Positions 14,621 through 22,174 of a stretch of DNA of 50,732 bases are shown here, piece by piece. The stretch is from a virus: positions 1 to 50,732 of the IMG/VR virus record IMGVR_UViG_3300012920_000059; one strand, given 5' to 3'. A program made the translations under genes and the position numbers. The notes below the pieces were generated by a model. It saw only the letters and a program-made list of their open reading frames with translations. It made no database searches and was not told where the DNA came from. Within the stretch, counting starts at the first letter, position 1. Every line of letters begins with the position of its first letter.

Positions 14621-15537
14621 TATATATTTTTCCTGTATACAAATTCAATTGCGCGTTCTGCTTCTTTATCAATTGGGCGTTTTAAATACCAATTACCTGT
14701 TTCAGAGTCTAGATCTCTAATTAAATATTCTATTTCTTTTGCGGTTATAGGATAACCTTGACCGATAGCGTTTCCAGCTATACCAACCATTAGTTGATAC
14801 ATTGCATAATACCAACCTTCAGTTAATCCTTTATAATCTTCTATTTTCTTTTGATTTACAAACGGACAATCTTTATATCCTGTCCAAGATATATTAGTAT
14901 TTGTTAATTGTGATTTACGATGTTCCATTAAGCCTTTCTTAATTGCATCAGGTAATCGTTCATAGAAACTTTGTTGTGGTACTACATATCTGTGCTTACT
15001 CATTAACACATCCGGATCCATAACATCTCCATCGTGGGAGAATATAAAGTTAAATGAATTTTGATATGAGGAAGGAACGTAATACATACGTGATAGATCT
15101 TTAGTTTGTGCGTCGGCTATATCACCAATCTCTTTATTTAGTGCGTACCAAAAATGCTTGATATCAGCAGAATCAACCCATTTAGTAAGAGGAAAAACAA
15201 GCCTGAACTTAGGGTTATCAGTAGTAGAACTTGCAGTGCTATAACAAATGTACTTATAAGCTTCATATTTTTTTTCTATATCTTTTATATCACCTTTAAA
15301 ATCATCAACATCTAATATACCGAAACCACCCCATGCGACAACGTTATCGTTAGCACGAGTTGTATCTGGTTTATAAACCGCAGGACTGATTAATGGTGCA
15401 TCTTGTTTTTTTAGATACTTTTTAGAATCAGCTAATCTATAGAGTACTGTTTCAAACTCTTCGAAAGAATCATAGTTCATTCTCTTTGCGGTTTTATTAT
15501 CGTATATCGAATCAAATATTGTCAGTGAGATTTCCAT
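14620..15537 (-). CDS. archaeo-eukaryotic primase (AEP/PrimPol)-like protein
   Basis: 305 residues. Features of AEP-type primases: GILDVDDFKGD (motif I, Asp-x-Asp), ICYSTASSTTDNPKFRLVFPL (first part is the SxS/H-like motif II and RLVFPL strand), and DLSRMYYVPSSYQ, typical of plasmid/phage PrimPols. No helicase domain follows, but the C-terminal 100 residues are helical (ITAKEIEYLIRDLDSE), compatible with a PriCT-like domain. The T4-type primase gp61 is not in this window, so whether this replaces or supplements it is unknown. It overlaps the upstream PRA-PH-like gene by 26 nt. Confidence 0.65.
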   Translation of the reverse strand: MEISLTIFDSIYDNKTAKRMNYDSFEEFETVLYRLADSKKYLKKQDAPLISPAVYKPDTTRANDNVVAWGGFGILDVDDFKGDIKDIEKKYEAYKYICYSTASSTTDNPKFRLVFPLTKWVDSADIKHFWYALNKEIGDIADAQTKDLSRMYYVPSSYQNSFNFIFSHDGDVMDPDVLMSKHRYVVPQQSFYERLPDAIKKGLMEHRKSQLTNTNISWTGYKDCPFVNQKKIEDYKGLTEGWYYAMYQLMVGIAGNAIGQGYPITAKEIEYLIRDLDSETGNWYLKRPIDKEAERAIEFVYRKNI

Positions 15538-15928
15538 ACAGTCCCGAATGTGAAGGTGATTCCCAACCTTCTGGTTTAACTAAATCTGGTAATCCAAGTG
15601 GGTTTGGTCTGCCAGGTTTGACACCAACCTCTTTGGCCATATTAGCTTTGTGTACTCTGTCCCAAGCTTCTTGGGCATCAACACCGAACGCCAATAGCGT
15701 TCCAATAGCGATAACACATAAATCTATGTGTCCATCTATTAACTCTTCTGGGTCTTTATCTTTGAAAGCCTGGATTGTTTCTTCGAATTCTTCTTTTAGG
15801 AATTCTATTCGAAATGCCATAAAGTCTTTTAGCTTATCCTTGTTTGCAGGATCTTCCATCCAATCTTTAATACCATACTTATCCTGCATGGATTCTATAT
15901 CTCTTACCCAGTTATTGTAGTTTCTCAT
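15512..15928 (-). CDS. phosphoribosyl-ATP pyrophosphohydrolase-like (MazG superfamily)
   Basis: 138 residues. A helical core FLKEEFEETIQAF...EELIDGHIDLCVIAIGTLLAFG, then WDRVHKANMAKEVG, matches HisE/PRA-PH-like all-alpha NTP pyrophosphatases, with acidic residues E...E and D...D. Phages do not make histidine, so it more likely hydrolyses a (d)NTP. It is a second MazG-superfamily gene in the same operon as 14295-14543. ATGA overlap with the Sm-like gene. The C-terminal PNPLGLPDLVKPEGWESPS tail is Pro-rich. Confidence 0.75.
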   Translation of the reverse strand: MRNYNNWVRDIESMQDKYGIKDWMEDPANKDKLKDFMAFRIEFLKEEFEETIQAFKDKDPEELIDGHIDLCVIAIGTLLAFGVDAQEAWDRVHKANMAKEVGVKPGRPNPLGLPDLVKPEGWESPSHSGLYGNLTDNI

Positions 15929-16212
15929 CCTGTAATGATTCCTTTTGGTGGTGTTTCTATTCCAGACCTAGCAGTTCTAAATTGATCTACTAAATCTTCT
16001 ATTGGGTCAATCGTAAACATAACATCTTGTTTTCTGACTGATACCCCGTCCGCAGCTTTTGTGTAAGGCATCCAAGGCATAAATCCTAGTTTACCTTCTC
16101 CAGCTGGTATCATAACAATAGCATCTTTTATTTGATAACTATCTTCGGTTGAATTAGTAATCTCAGCAATGATTTCTTCGCCGGACACTAATCTAAGCAA
16201 TTTAATTTTCAT
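15925..16212 (-). CDS. Sm-like small protein, paralogue of the one at 30482
   Basis: 95 residues. It starts MKIKLLRLVSGEEIIAEI, then a beta-rich segment with MIPAGEGKLGFMPWMPYT. The same pattern (LISGEEIVALI ... GGFAFIPWFPF) is in the 127-residue protein at 30482-30865, so the two are paralogues. The LxSGEExxxxI strand-turn resembles Sm/Hfq-type barrels, suggesting RNA binding, but this is inference. It is the first gene after the promoter at 16224-16252 and starts the operon that ends with the SleB gene. Confidence 0.65.
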   Translation of the reverse strand: MKIKLLRLVSGEEIIAEITNSTEDSYQIKDAIVMIPAGEGKLGFMPWMPYTKAADGVSVRKQDVMFTIDPIEDLVDQFRTARSGIETPPKGIITG

Positions 16213-16223
16213 AATTGGTCTCC

Positions 16224-16252
16224 ATTATACCATAGTTTCATGAGTTTGTAAA
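16224..16252 (-). promoter_or_regulatory. sigma70-like promoter for the Sm-like/primase operon
   Basis: Minus strand: GGGGA then TTTACA (-35), 17 bp spacer, TGGTATAATGG (-10). The -35 lies inside the last codons of the UDG-like gene. Confidence 0.85.
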
Positions 16253-16567
16253 TCCCCTAATTTCCTCTATCACCTTAGGCTCAAGTTCAGGATCGTTCCA
16301 CATACGGTTAAGTCCGCTGGGGTGTGGAACTTTTAAATGTTCTATATTATATTTAGTAAAGTGTTTTGCAACATCATTTCCCATTGCAATAACCTTACAC
16401 CCTTTTATCTTTTCTAAATGTTCCGGATCCGACATATTAGTCCAGGACCAATTTAATAAACCAGCTCTATCTGACCATTTAGTTATTCTTTTAATGGTTG
16501 GCGATTTACTAGGGGGAAAGTTACCTGGCTCAGTGCCAACGTAGATTACCTTTCTCAATGTGGTCAT
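16238..16567 (-). CDS. mini uracil-DNA-glycosylase-superfamily-like protein
   Basis: About 109 residues from ATG 16567. An alternative TTG at 16579 has a perfect GGAGG six nt upstream, inside the polymerase gene, so the start is undecided. VIYVGTEPGN corresponds to the N-terminal strand and catalytic-loop region, and CKVIAMGNDVAKHF followed by VPHPSGLNR corresponds to the central strand and the HPS leucine-loop motif of UDG families 4-6. It is half the size of normal UDGs, so it may be a degenerate or binding-only member. Directly follows gene 43. Confidence 0.5.
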   Translation of the reverse strand: MTTLRKVIYVGTEPGNFPPSKSPTIKRITKWSDRAGLLNWSWTNMSDPEHLEKIKGCKVIAMGNDVAKHFTKYNIEHLKVPHPSGLNRMWNDPELEPKVIEEIRGFTNS

Positions 16568-16571
16568 TACT

Positions 16572-19133
16572 CTATCCAAAGAAATCCTCCAATGTACTTA
16601 CTGGTTCTGGGTTCCAACCTATAGAATCCAATATTGGTTTAATAGCATCGATAAATGTTTTTTGGAATTGCATTTCATAATCTACATAGTTATGTATACC
16701 AAATTCTTGCGGTAAGTAATCTGGAAATGCAATTACATTTTCTTTGACTGGGTTTGGCATACGTAGGTAAACAAATTTTAGTTTGTCACCGTTTCTTAGT
16801 TCTGGATAATTCTTAAGAGCTAATTCTTTTCTACGCCAATTGTAAAGTAATGCACCACGAACATGGATCGGTGTACCTTTCTTGTATGTGTAGTTCTTGA
16901 CCGTATCTCCTGCTTGGTTCTTCCATGTGACTACGTCTTGGAAACCAGTTATATTGTTCGCGCCACGCGGGAACGCGACCTCGTGCGGGGGAAGACTAAA
17001 GAAATGTTCTTTGAATTGTTTGATTGCTTTCTGTACTGTTTCTTCGTCTGAAGCAATAATAACTTTAAAGATTTCTTTTAGTGCCTCTCTGCAAACTTCG
17101 GGTGTAGAACTTTTGTTGGCTTCTACGCCAGTTGTTTTAATCTTTGGAACTTTGTACCTAACACCTTCGTTGTCCACAACATTTAAGATATATCTTTTCT
17201 TAGCTAGGTATATCCCTCTGTCTGCAATAACCTCTCTGCCCATAACCATTTTGTTTTCTATCCCACCATATCTTTGGAATAGTGTTTCATAGGATTCTAC
17301 AAATACATTTTCTAGTTCTTTGCAAACATTATCCAAGAAGTCTATGGGATTAGCTGGACCGAACTTTTCTACTAATGGGCCTAACCCAATATATAAAGAA
17401 TCTGTATCGATTGCTAATACGTAGTCTTTGTCGGTCTTAAGCAGGTTATTTAAGTAACTATTAATGGCGTTTTCTCCCCATCTGATGATGAGCTGTCCGG
17501 ATAGGGTAATGGCTTCTGCAACTCTTTGGTCGAAGAATCTAAAATAACGGTTACCCAAAGCACCGTATAAACTATTAAGAAGAATCTTAATTGCCATTTG
17601 CCTATTTTCCGCGATTGATATGTCACGTTGTATACGGTACGTTTCTTGTTTGTCATTGCTATCAACCTTCTGCAATTCTTTCTGTGACTTTAACATGTCC
17701 TTCTTAACACCAACTCTTTCACCGTACATTTCTTCGATGATCTTAGGAAGTACACCTTGTTTGGTTGTATGGAAGTATTGCCCGTTTGCACAAAGACCCA
17801 TACCATCTTTGTATACGTTTTGATTACCTTCTAGCATACTATCTACATTGACATTAACCATTTCTCCGTTGGCAATAGTTTCTGGTGACATATTGTATTG
17901 CATAATCAAAGAAGGGTATAGTGAATTAAGATCGAAACTAACTACGTGGTCGTGCATACCAACCTGAGGTTCTTTTACATAACCACCTGGGTAATCACCT
18001 TTCTCTTGGTCTTTTGGAAATGGAACCACAACGTTATCTGAATACAAATCCCTGTAAATGATTGTGTCCCATATTGCAGTAGTACCAAATACGTCTTGAT
18101 AGTTAACACCACCTTTGTAAGCTATAGTTAGGGCCAAAGTAATTAGACCCATTTTATCTTCGAACCTATCTACAAGTTCTACGTCTTTTATGTTATAGTC
18201 AATAAACTTTTGGAAGTCGTTTTTGTATAGGTTGAATAAAGAACCATGTTCTTCGTAAGATAGTTTAGCTTCGTCTAGTACAACGTGAGCAATATTATTA
18301 AGGGAATATGATTCTTGTTGACCGTAGGCATAGCCAAACTTTTTGAATACTTCCATATAATCCATTTGGGTTATACCCTGGAATTCATACGTTTCATCGC
18401 GGTTCATAGATTTGTATGCGATGCGAGCTTCTCTTCGTTCGACCATGCCCCAAGGGGAAAGCTTTTTAATGTTCTCTTCGCCAAGATCTGGACCGAACAC
18501 TCTGCGTATACGATTGACCAAATAAGGTATATCGAAGAACTTAGAGTTCCATCCAGTAATAATGTCTGGGGTATTAGACGGGGTTGACCAGTGGTCTATG
18601 AAAGATACTAGCAGATCTTTTTCGGTGGGACAATTTTTATAGACCACACGATTAGTTTTCATATATGAGTTTTCTACATCGTAGTCGCCTAACCCCCAGA
18701 CGTAATATGTATTGTCAATATTGTTTTTGATTGTGATTGCCGTAACCTGTTTGAGTGCTTCGCCAGGTTCTGGGAAGCCATCGTCTGACTGGACTTCTAT
18801 ATCGATAGTGGTTACGTTGATTAGGTTTCTATCGAACTGTATATGTCCAGGAAACAAATCGTTGATAAGACAGGATTGGTATCTAGTATTACCAAAGATG
18901 TATCTGCCCGCAACGTGTTGGTTTTCCTGAATCCAATTCTTAGCATCACGCATAGATTCGAACTGGACAGGAGCAACTGGAACCCCATCGAGAGATTTCC
19001 ATTTGGTTGCTTTGTTTGTACCTACGAAAAGTGTAGGTTTGTATTTGATTTTCTTTTGTACACGTTTGCCATTTTCTACGCCACGATATAGTAACATATT
19101 GCCATAACGAGATACATTTGTGTAAAAATTCAT
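16572..19133 (-). CDS. 43: family B DNA polymerase gp43
   Basis: 853 residues (T4 gp43 898). Exonuclease motif I DIEVQ at 111-115, Exo II GWNSKFFDIPYL near 194-205. Polymerase motif A DLNSLYPSLI at 401-410, motif B KILLNSLYGALG at 516-527, motif C DTDS with Asp576 and Asp578. All catalytic acids are present, so it should be an active proofreading replicase with the clamp gp45. Promoter 19140-19168 drives it alone. A CpG-rich codon island lies at 16958-16991, inside the thumb-coding part. The gene ends with TAG, 5 nt past the ATG of the UDG-like gene's short form. Confidence 0.97.
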   Translation of the reverse strand: MNFYTNVSRYGNMLLYRGVENGKRVQKKIKYKPTLFVGTNKATKWKSLDGVPVAPVQFESMRDAKNWIQENQHVAGRYIFGNTRYQSCLINDLFPGHIQFDRNLINVTTIDIEVQSDDGFPEPGEALKQVTAITIKNNIDNTYYVWGLGDYDVENSYMKTNRVVYKNCPTEKDLLVSFIDHWSTPSNTPDIITGWNSKFFDIPYLVNRIRRVFGPDLGEENIKKLSPWGMVERREARIAYKSMNRDETYEFQGITQMDYMEVFKKFGYAYGQQESYSLNNIAHVVLDEAKLSYEEHGSLFNLYKNDFQKFIDYNIKDVELVDRFEDKMGLITLALTIAYKGGVNYQDVFGTTAIWDTIIYRDLYSDNVVVPFPKDQEKGDYPGGYVKEPQVGMHDHVVSFDLNSLYPSLIMQYNMSPETIANGEMVNVNVDSMLEGNQNVYKDGMGLCANGQYFHTTKQGVLPKIIEEMYGERVGVKKDMLKSQKELQKVDSNDKQETYRIQRDISIAENRQMAIKILLNSLYGALGNRYFRFFDQRVAEAITLSGQLIIRWGENAINSYLNNLLKTDKDYVLAIDTDSLYIGLGPLVEKFGPANPIDFLDNVCKELENVFVESYETLFQRYGGIENKMVMGREVIADRGIYLAKKRYILNVVDNEGVRYKVPKIKTTGVEANKSSTPEVCREALKEIFKVIIASDEETVQKAIKQFKEHFFSLPPHEVAFPRGANNITGFQDVVTWKNQAGDTVKNYTYKKGTPIHVRGALLYNWRRKELALKNYPELRNGDKLKFVYLRMPNPVKENVIAFPDYLPQEFGIHNYVDYEMQFQKTFIDAIKPILDSIGWNPEPVSTLEDFFG
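16958..16991 (-). other. CpG-rich codon island 2
   Basis: A GC-rich patch in gene 43 over the codons for PPHEVAFPRGAN. It contains CGCCACGCGGG (16961-16971), repeated exactly at 32593-32603 in the glycosyltransferase gene, where it is read in a different codon phase. Confidence 0.6.
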
Positions 19134-19139
19134 AGGTTC

Positions 19140-19168
19140 ATTATACCATAATATTAAAGGAAAGTAAA
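19140..19168 (-). promoter_or_regulatory. sigma70-like promoter for gene 43
   Basis: Minus strand: GGGGG then TTTACT (-35), 17 bp spacer, TGGTATAATG (-10), ending about 6 nt before the gp43 ATG at 19133. The mRNA would have an extremely short or absent leader unless initiation is slightly shifted, so part of gp43 translation may come from upstream transcripts. Confidence 0.75.
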
Positions 19169-19199
19169 CCCCCTAATTGCTTAGAGGGTTACTTTTTGT

Positions 19200-19322
19200 T
19201 TAAAGATAACTTAGTCCGGCCAAATACATTAGTGCTGGTGCACACCCGAGGGTGAAACCTATCACCAATACAAATTCGGCAGCGGATCTAATCTCTTGTT
19301 TGTGCTTTCTGATGTAGCCCAT
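19200..19322 (-). CDS. 40-residue membrane protein
   Basis: A short gene between gp43 and Hsp20, starting at ATG 19322 with AGGAG 7 nt upstream. The peptide begins MGYIRKHKQEIRSAAE, a basic amphipathic head, then a single hydrophobic helix FVLVIGFTLGCAPALMYLAG. It is likely an inner-membrane microprotein with the N-terminus in the cytoplasm. No family recognised; the strong ribosome-binding site is the main evidence. Confidence 0.6.
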   Translation of the reverse strand: MGYIRKHKQEIRSAAEFVLVIGFTLGCAPALMYLAGLSYL

Positions 19323-19379
19323 AACAATCTCCTAGTCTATAAGTGTAACTTACCTACCAGGTTTCGCTAATTGCTCTTA

Positions 19380-19835
19380 TTATAATTTATAAGACTTCTT
19401 TGTTGATGCCCTAGCAGATCCAATGTCGATCTTCCTCGGACGCCTTTCTTCTGGGAGTTCTACCCTAGCATACACTACTAATATACCATCCTCGAAGTCA
19501 GCACCATCTATTACGACAAATTCAGAGAGTCGGAAGCTCTTCTCGAATTTGCGGGATGAAATCCCTTTATACGCATATTGGCGTTCATCATCTTTTGGCA
19601 TTTCGCCTTTTACCTTCAGGATACCATCCTTGACTTCAACAGATATTGAATCTTTTTTGAATCCCGCTAAAGCCATTTCAATGAGAAATTTCTCATCGTC
19701 AATTTTGACTATGTTGTGGGGTGGATAGTTATCCGTACCGGATCGAGCAGAAGAATGAATTCTTTCTAACTCATCAAAAAGGCCTTCAAAGCCTACAAAA
19801 AGTGAACGTGGAACGTTCAAAGTATTTCTTACCAT
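19380..19835 (-). CDS. small heat-shock protein (Hsp20/alpha-crystallin)
   Basis: 151 residues. The alpha-crystallin domain spans roughly 40-135: YPPHNIVKIDDEKFLIEMALAGF, ISVEVKDGILKVKGE, YAYKGISSRKFEKSFRL (the conserved GI-x-R-x-F) and the closing ELPEERRPRKIDI. It is an ATP-independent holdase. Hsp20 genes are common in marine T4-like phages, where a role in capsid or scaffold folding has been proposed. An exact late promoter (19897-19904) and a GGAGG ribosome site precede it, so it is expressed late. Confidence 0.93.
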   Translation of the reverse strand: MVRNTLNVPRSLFVGFEGLFDELERIHSSARSGTDNYPPHNIVKIDDEKFLIEMALAGFKKDSISVEVKDGILKVKGEMPKDDERQYAYKGISSRKFEKSFRLSEFVVIDGADFEDGILVVYARVELPEERRPRKIDIGSARASTKKSYKL

Positions 19836-19867
19836 TTTCGTTTCCTCCTATTAAATAGCAAGGTTAT

Positions 19868-19890
19868 TGGTACCCGACCATCGGCGTACC
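19868..19890 (-). promoter_or_regulatory. 5'-terminal hairpin of the Hsp20 late transcript
   Basis: On the minus strand GGTACgCCGA pairs with TCGGGTACC around TGG, with one bulged G. It begins just where a transcript from the late promoter at 19897 should start, so it would cap the mRNA 5' end and could protect it from degradation. Confidence 0.6.
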
Positions 19891-19896
19891 TTATTA

Positions 19897-19904
19897 TATT
19901 TATA
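19897..19904 (-). promoter_or_regulatory. late promoter TATAAATA (Hsp20)
   Basis: Exact T4 late consensus on the minus strand, located in the gap between regA and the Hsp20 gene, about 62 nt upstream of the Hsp20 ATG. Confidence 0.8.
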
Positions 19905-19909
19905 CTGGA

Positions 19910-20335
19910 TTAGTCCTTAGTTTGACTGTTTCCAATATTATATTTTGGACATAGTTCCCACATGTGTTTGTCTTTATAAGGTATTACCTTAATCTGACGT
20001 AGTGGGGCTACATCCTTTGCGGATTCAGGTTTTAATATACTTATTAATCCCCAATCAGCTAACAGAGTAGCAATTGTATTCCTACGCTGTATATCATTTT
20101 CTAATAGATTGCTTGGTTTACCATCTAAGAGAAATAATTCTTTAAAATGTACTATAAAATATCTGCCTTGTTTATGTAAGATATGACAAGACTGAAATAG
20201 TTTATTGTCTTTTCGTGACGCTACACCTATTCGTGTTAGCGTTTCTCTGACTTTTAAAAAGTCATCTGGTTCACTCAGTGTTATCTCTAACATTGAATCT
20301 GGTGACCAATCGTTATATGTTTTTTGTTCTTCCAC
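19910..20335 (-). CDS. regA: RegA translational repressor
   Basis: 141 residues (T4 RegA 122). The stretch EITLSEPDDFLKVRETLTRIG, then FQSCHILHKQGRYFIVHFKELFLLDG, and ADWGLISIL, then the end PKYNIGN match T4 RegA closely, with a 14-residue N-terminal and short C-terminal extension. RegA binds AU-rich start regions of early mRNAs and blocks translation. The gene order gp43-regA-gp62-gp44-gp45 is the T4 order. The ATG overlaps the gp62 stop by 23 nt. Confidence 0.95.
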   Translation of the reverse strand: MEEQKTYNDWSPDSMLEITLSEPDDFLKVRETLTRIGVASRKDNKLFQSCHILHKQGRYFIVHFKELFLLDGKPSNLLENDIQRRNTIATLLADWGLISILKPESAKDVAPLRQIKVIPYKDKHMWELCPKYNIGNSQTKD

Positions 20336-20699
20336 CTTTATAAATCCTTTTTTTCAATTCTTCAATCTGCTTATTGTCCAATAATGATAAAACGGATTTA
20401 GCTTTTTCATCGCTATATCCATAATATTCTTTTATAACATCTAGATCCTTATAATCTAATGGCTTTAACCACTTAGAGAATCTATTTTTCTTTCTAATAG
20501 TATTTATAAAAAAATCGAATTGAAGACGCGCATCTACGTGATGATTTACGTTCATTAGATTAGCGTATAGTACTGTATCCTGAAAATTGGATAAAGATCT
20601 ATTTACCATAAAGGCATTATACTCTTTCTCTGCAATGTCATCCACCATGATATCTTTCTTGGTGTTATTAATTGCTTTTACATATTCAAATGGATTCAT
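20313..20699 (-). CDS. 62: clamp loader small subunit gp62
   Basis: 128 residues, shorter than T4 gp62 (187), as in other marine T4-like phages. Recognised from position between regA and gp44 and from NPFEYVKAINNTKKDIM at the N-terminus and FDFFINTIRKKNRFSKW in the middle. It partners gp44 in a 4:1 loader that opens the gp45 clamp. Its start overlaps a 49-residue coiled-coil gene by 14 nt. Confidence 0.85.
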   Translation of the reverse strand: MNPFEYVKAINNTKKDIMVDDIAEKEYNAFMVNRSLSNFQDTVLYANLMNVNHHVDARLQFDFFINTIRKKNRFSKWLKPLDYKDLDVIKEYYGYSDEKAKSVLSLLDNKQIEELKKRIYKGGRTKNI

Positions 20700-20835
20700 T
20701 TTTATAATAACTTAATTCGGCTTGCTGTTTATTGATTATATCGTTTAGTTCAGCAATCCTTTTATGAGCTTCAACTAATTGTCCTTGAAGCTCTTTCACA
20801 TTGTGTTCGTATATTGTTTTGTCGTCTGGTTTCAT
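20686..20835 (-). CDS. 49-residue coiled-coil protein between gp44 and gp62
   Basis: A short frame whose ATG overlaps the gp44 stop (ATGA, 20832-20835) and whose TGA lies 14 nt inside gp62. The peptide MKPDDKTIYEHNVKELQGQL continues through a heptad-like region (VEAHKRIAELNDIINKQQAEL), i.e. one long coiled-coil helix. The coupling at both ends argues that it is expressed with the clamp loader. It may dimerise or bind a loader subunit; T4 has no equivalent that I know. Confidence 0.7.
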   Translation of the reverse strand: MKPDDKTIYEHNVKELQGQLVEAHKRIAELNDIINKQQAELSYYKNESI

Positions 20836-21767
20836 TTATACTTTACCTGTGTCATTAGTTCTGTTAAACATGCTACTAAATTTAGTTCATGATCTGCGGC
20901 GAAAGCATTCTTATATTGATAATCCGCCAAGATGAGAACAACCTGTGGTATACTAGATGGCTCTACATATTCACCCATAGAGTCATATATCTTTCTAAAT
21001 ATGGCAGCTGGTTCGCTATCCATATTGTCTGTAACCCATTGTCTCATAAGCCTAAAGTTTTTAGACTTAAGATGTTTCATTAGATCTAATAATGATATAT
21101 CAGATATTTGAACAAGTATACCAGTATCTATATTACCTGAAGTTCCATACCTTTGTAATTCGTTTAACACCCTACGCCAATCTGGCATGTGTTTCATAAT
21201 TAGTTCGGCAAGAACTGGTTCTTCATAAGAGATACCTTCACTATCTAAGATGGTTTTACATCTAACCATGAATTGTTCGCATAGAGTTGGCATATCCTTT
21301 TTAGGAATGTTAAACTCTACGACCGCACATCTGGAATGTAAAGGTTCTATAATTCTATTTCTAAAATTACAGGTTAGAATAAATCTGCAGTTAGCACTAA
21401 ACTCTTCTATAAATGCTCTAAGAGCAGGTTGGGTGGATTGGGGGTTTAGATAATCAGCCTCATCTAATATCACCACCTTGTACCCACCCGAAAGAGATAT
21501 GCTTGAAGCAAATTGTTTTATCTTTGTTCTTAGTGTATCAATTCCGGATTCTTCTGAACCGTTGATTAGTAGGTAATCTAAACCTAATTCGTTGCATAAA
21601 GCTTTTGCAATTGTTGTCTTACCTGTGCCGGGTGTTCCGGTAAGAAGCATATTGTGTAGTTCACCTCCGTTAACAATATCTTCGAAAGTTGATTTAATAT
21701 TTTTAGGTAATATACAATTGTTTATTGTTGTTGGTCTGTACTTTTCGACCCATAGAAATTCTTGCAT
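20832..21767 (-). CDS. 44: clamp loader ATPase gp44
   Basis: 311 residues (T4 gp44 319). AAA+ loader features: Walker A TGTPGTGKTT near residue 43, Walker B VVILDEADYL near 97, sensor 1 FILTCNFRNRI, and an SRC motif (HSRC) with the arginine finger. With gp62 it loads gp45 at primer ends. A hairpin lies upstream (21788-21808). Confidence 0.96.
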   Translation of the reverse strand: MQEFLWVEKYRPTTINNCILPKNIKSTFEDIVNGGELHNMLLTGTPGTGKTTIAKALCNELGLDYLLINGSEESGIDTLRTKIKQFASSISLSGGYKVVILDEADYLNPQSTQPALRAFIEEFSANCRFILTCNFRNRIIEPLHSRCAVVEFNIPKKDMPTLCEQFMVRCKTILDSEGISYEEPVLAELIMKHMPDWRRVLNELQRYGTSGNIDTGILVQISDISLLDLMKHLKSKNFRLMRQWVTDNMDSEPAAIFRKIYDSMGEYVEPSSIPQVVLILADYQYKNAFAADHELNLVACLTELMTQVKYK

Positions 21768-21787
21768 TCACGTGCTCCATAATAATG

Positions 21788-21808
21788 AGAGGGGAATTTC
21801 ACCCCTCT
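21788..21808 (-). other. intergenic hairpin upstream of gp44
   Basis: AGAGGGG pairs with CCCCTCT around seven bases, in the 45-nt gap between the 84-residue gene and gp44. No T-run follows on the minus strand, so it is not a standard terminator. It may be a processing or stability element. Confidence 0.5.
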
Positions 21809-21812
21809 AGTT

Positions 21813-22067
21813 TTAGCTGTCGTCTGAACTAGCTTCTTCAACTTCAGGTACCGCACCTTCTGGTACTTCTTGACCTGCTTGTTTAGCGTTTTCGTTTAAG
21901 AAAGTAACAATTCTGTTTCTTAAACCGCCGACTGTTTCCAATTCTTGTCCTTCAAAACCACCACGTCTTGAACAGATGTCGATAATCTGTACACACGTTG
22001 CAATGTCTTGTAGGGAAAGATTGACTCCAGCTTGCTCGTCAGTAGCTGCTTTTACTTCTTCTGTCAT
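21813..22067 (-). CDS. conserved 84-residue phage protein
   Basis: A small acidic protein. The central part LSLQDIATCVQIIDICSRRGGFEGQELETVGGLRNRIVTFL is helical; the ends are low-complexity and acidic (VPEVEEASSDDS). I recognise this type from the gp45-gp44 region of marine T4-like phages, but no function is known to me. AAGGAG precedes its ATG. A late promoter and leader hairpin lie upstream (22167, 22099), so it may be transcribed late as well as with gp45. Confidence 0.8.
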   Translation of the reverse strand: MTEEVKAATDEQAGVNLSLQDIATCVQIIDICSRRGGFEGQELETVGGLRNRIVTFLNENAKQAGQEVPEGAVPEVEEASSDDS

Positions 22068-22098
22068 AGTTTTCTCCTTGCAAGTAGACTATAATTAA

Positions 22099-22122
22099 GA
22101 GACCTGGACCATCCAGCATCTC
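22099..22122 (-). promoter_or_regulatory. leader hairpin before the 84-residue gene
   Basis: GAGA/TCTC and CTGGA/TCCAG form an interrupted stem around TGG in the 102-nt gap between gp45 and the next gene. It lies about 32 nt before the ATG and could affect mRNA stability or processing. Confidence 0.5.
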
Positions 22123-22166
22123 CACCTATATCCCCATTATATAAATGAGAATTTTCTAGCATATAG

Positions 22167-22174
22167 TATTTATA
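22167..22174 (-). promoter_or_regulatory. late promoter TATAAATA
   Basis: Exact late consensus on the minus strand, overlapping the gp45 stop codon region, 100 nt upstream of the 84-residue gene. Confidence 0.65.

Noticed and set aside
19169-19200. Stem CCCTAA/TTAGAGGG after the 40-residue gene as a terminator
   Set aside because: The stem is short and bulged, with no T-run on the minus strand; it overlaps the gp43 promoter.
21788-21808. Terminator between the 84-residue gene and gp44
   Set aside because: The stem is good, but there is no T-run on the minus strand, and gp44 needs read-through since no promoter follows. Kept as a hairpin only.
22138-22143. TATAAT-like box before the 84-residue gene
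   Set aside because: No GGGGTTTAC-type -35 at 17 bp; the late promoter nearby explains the gap better.
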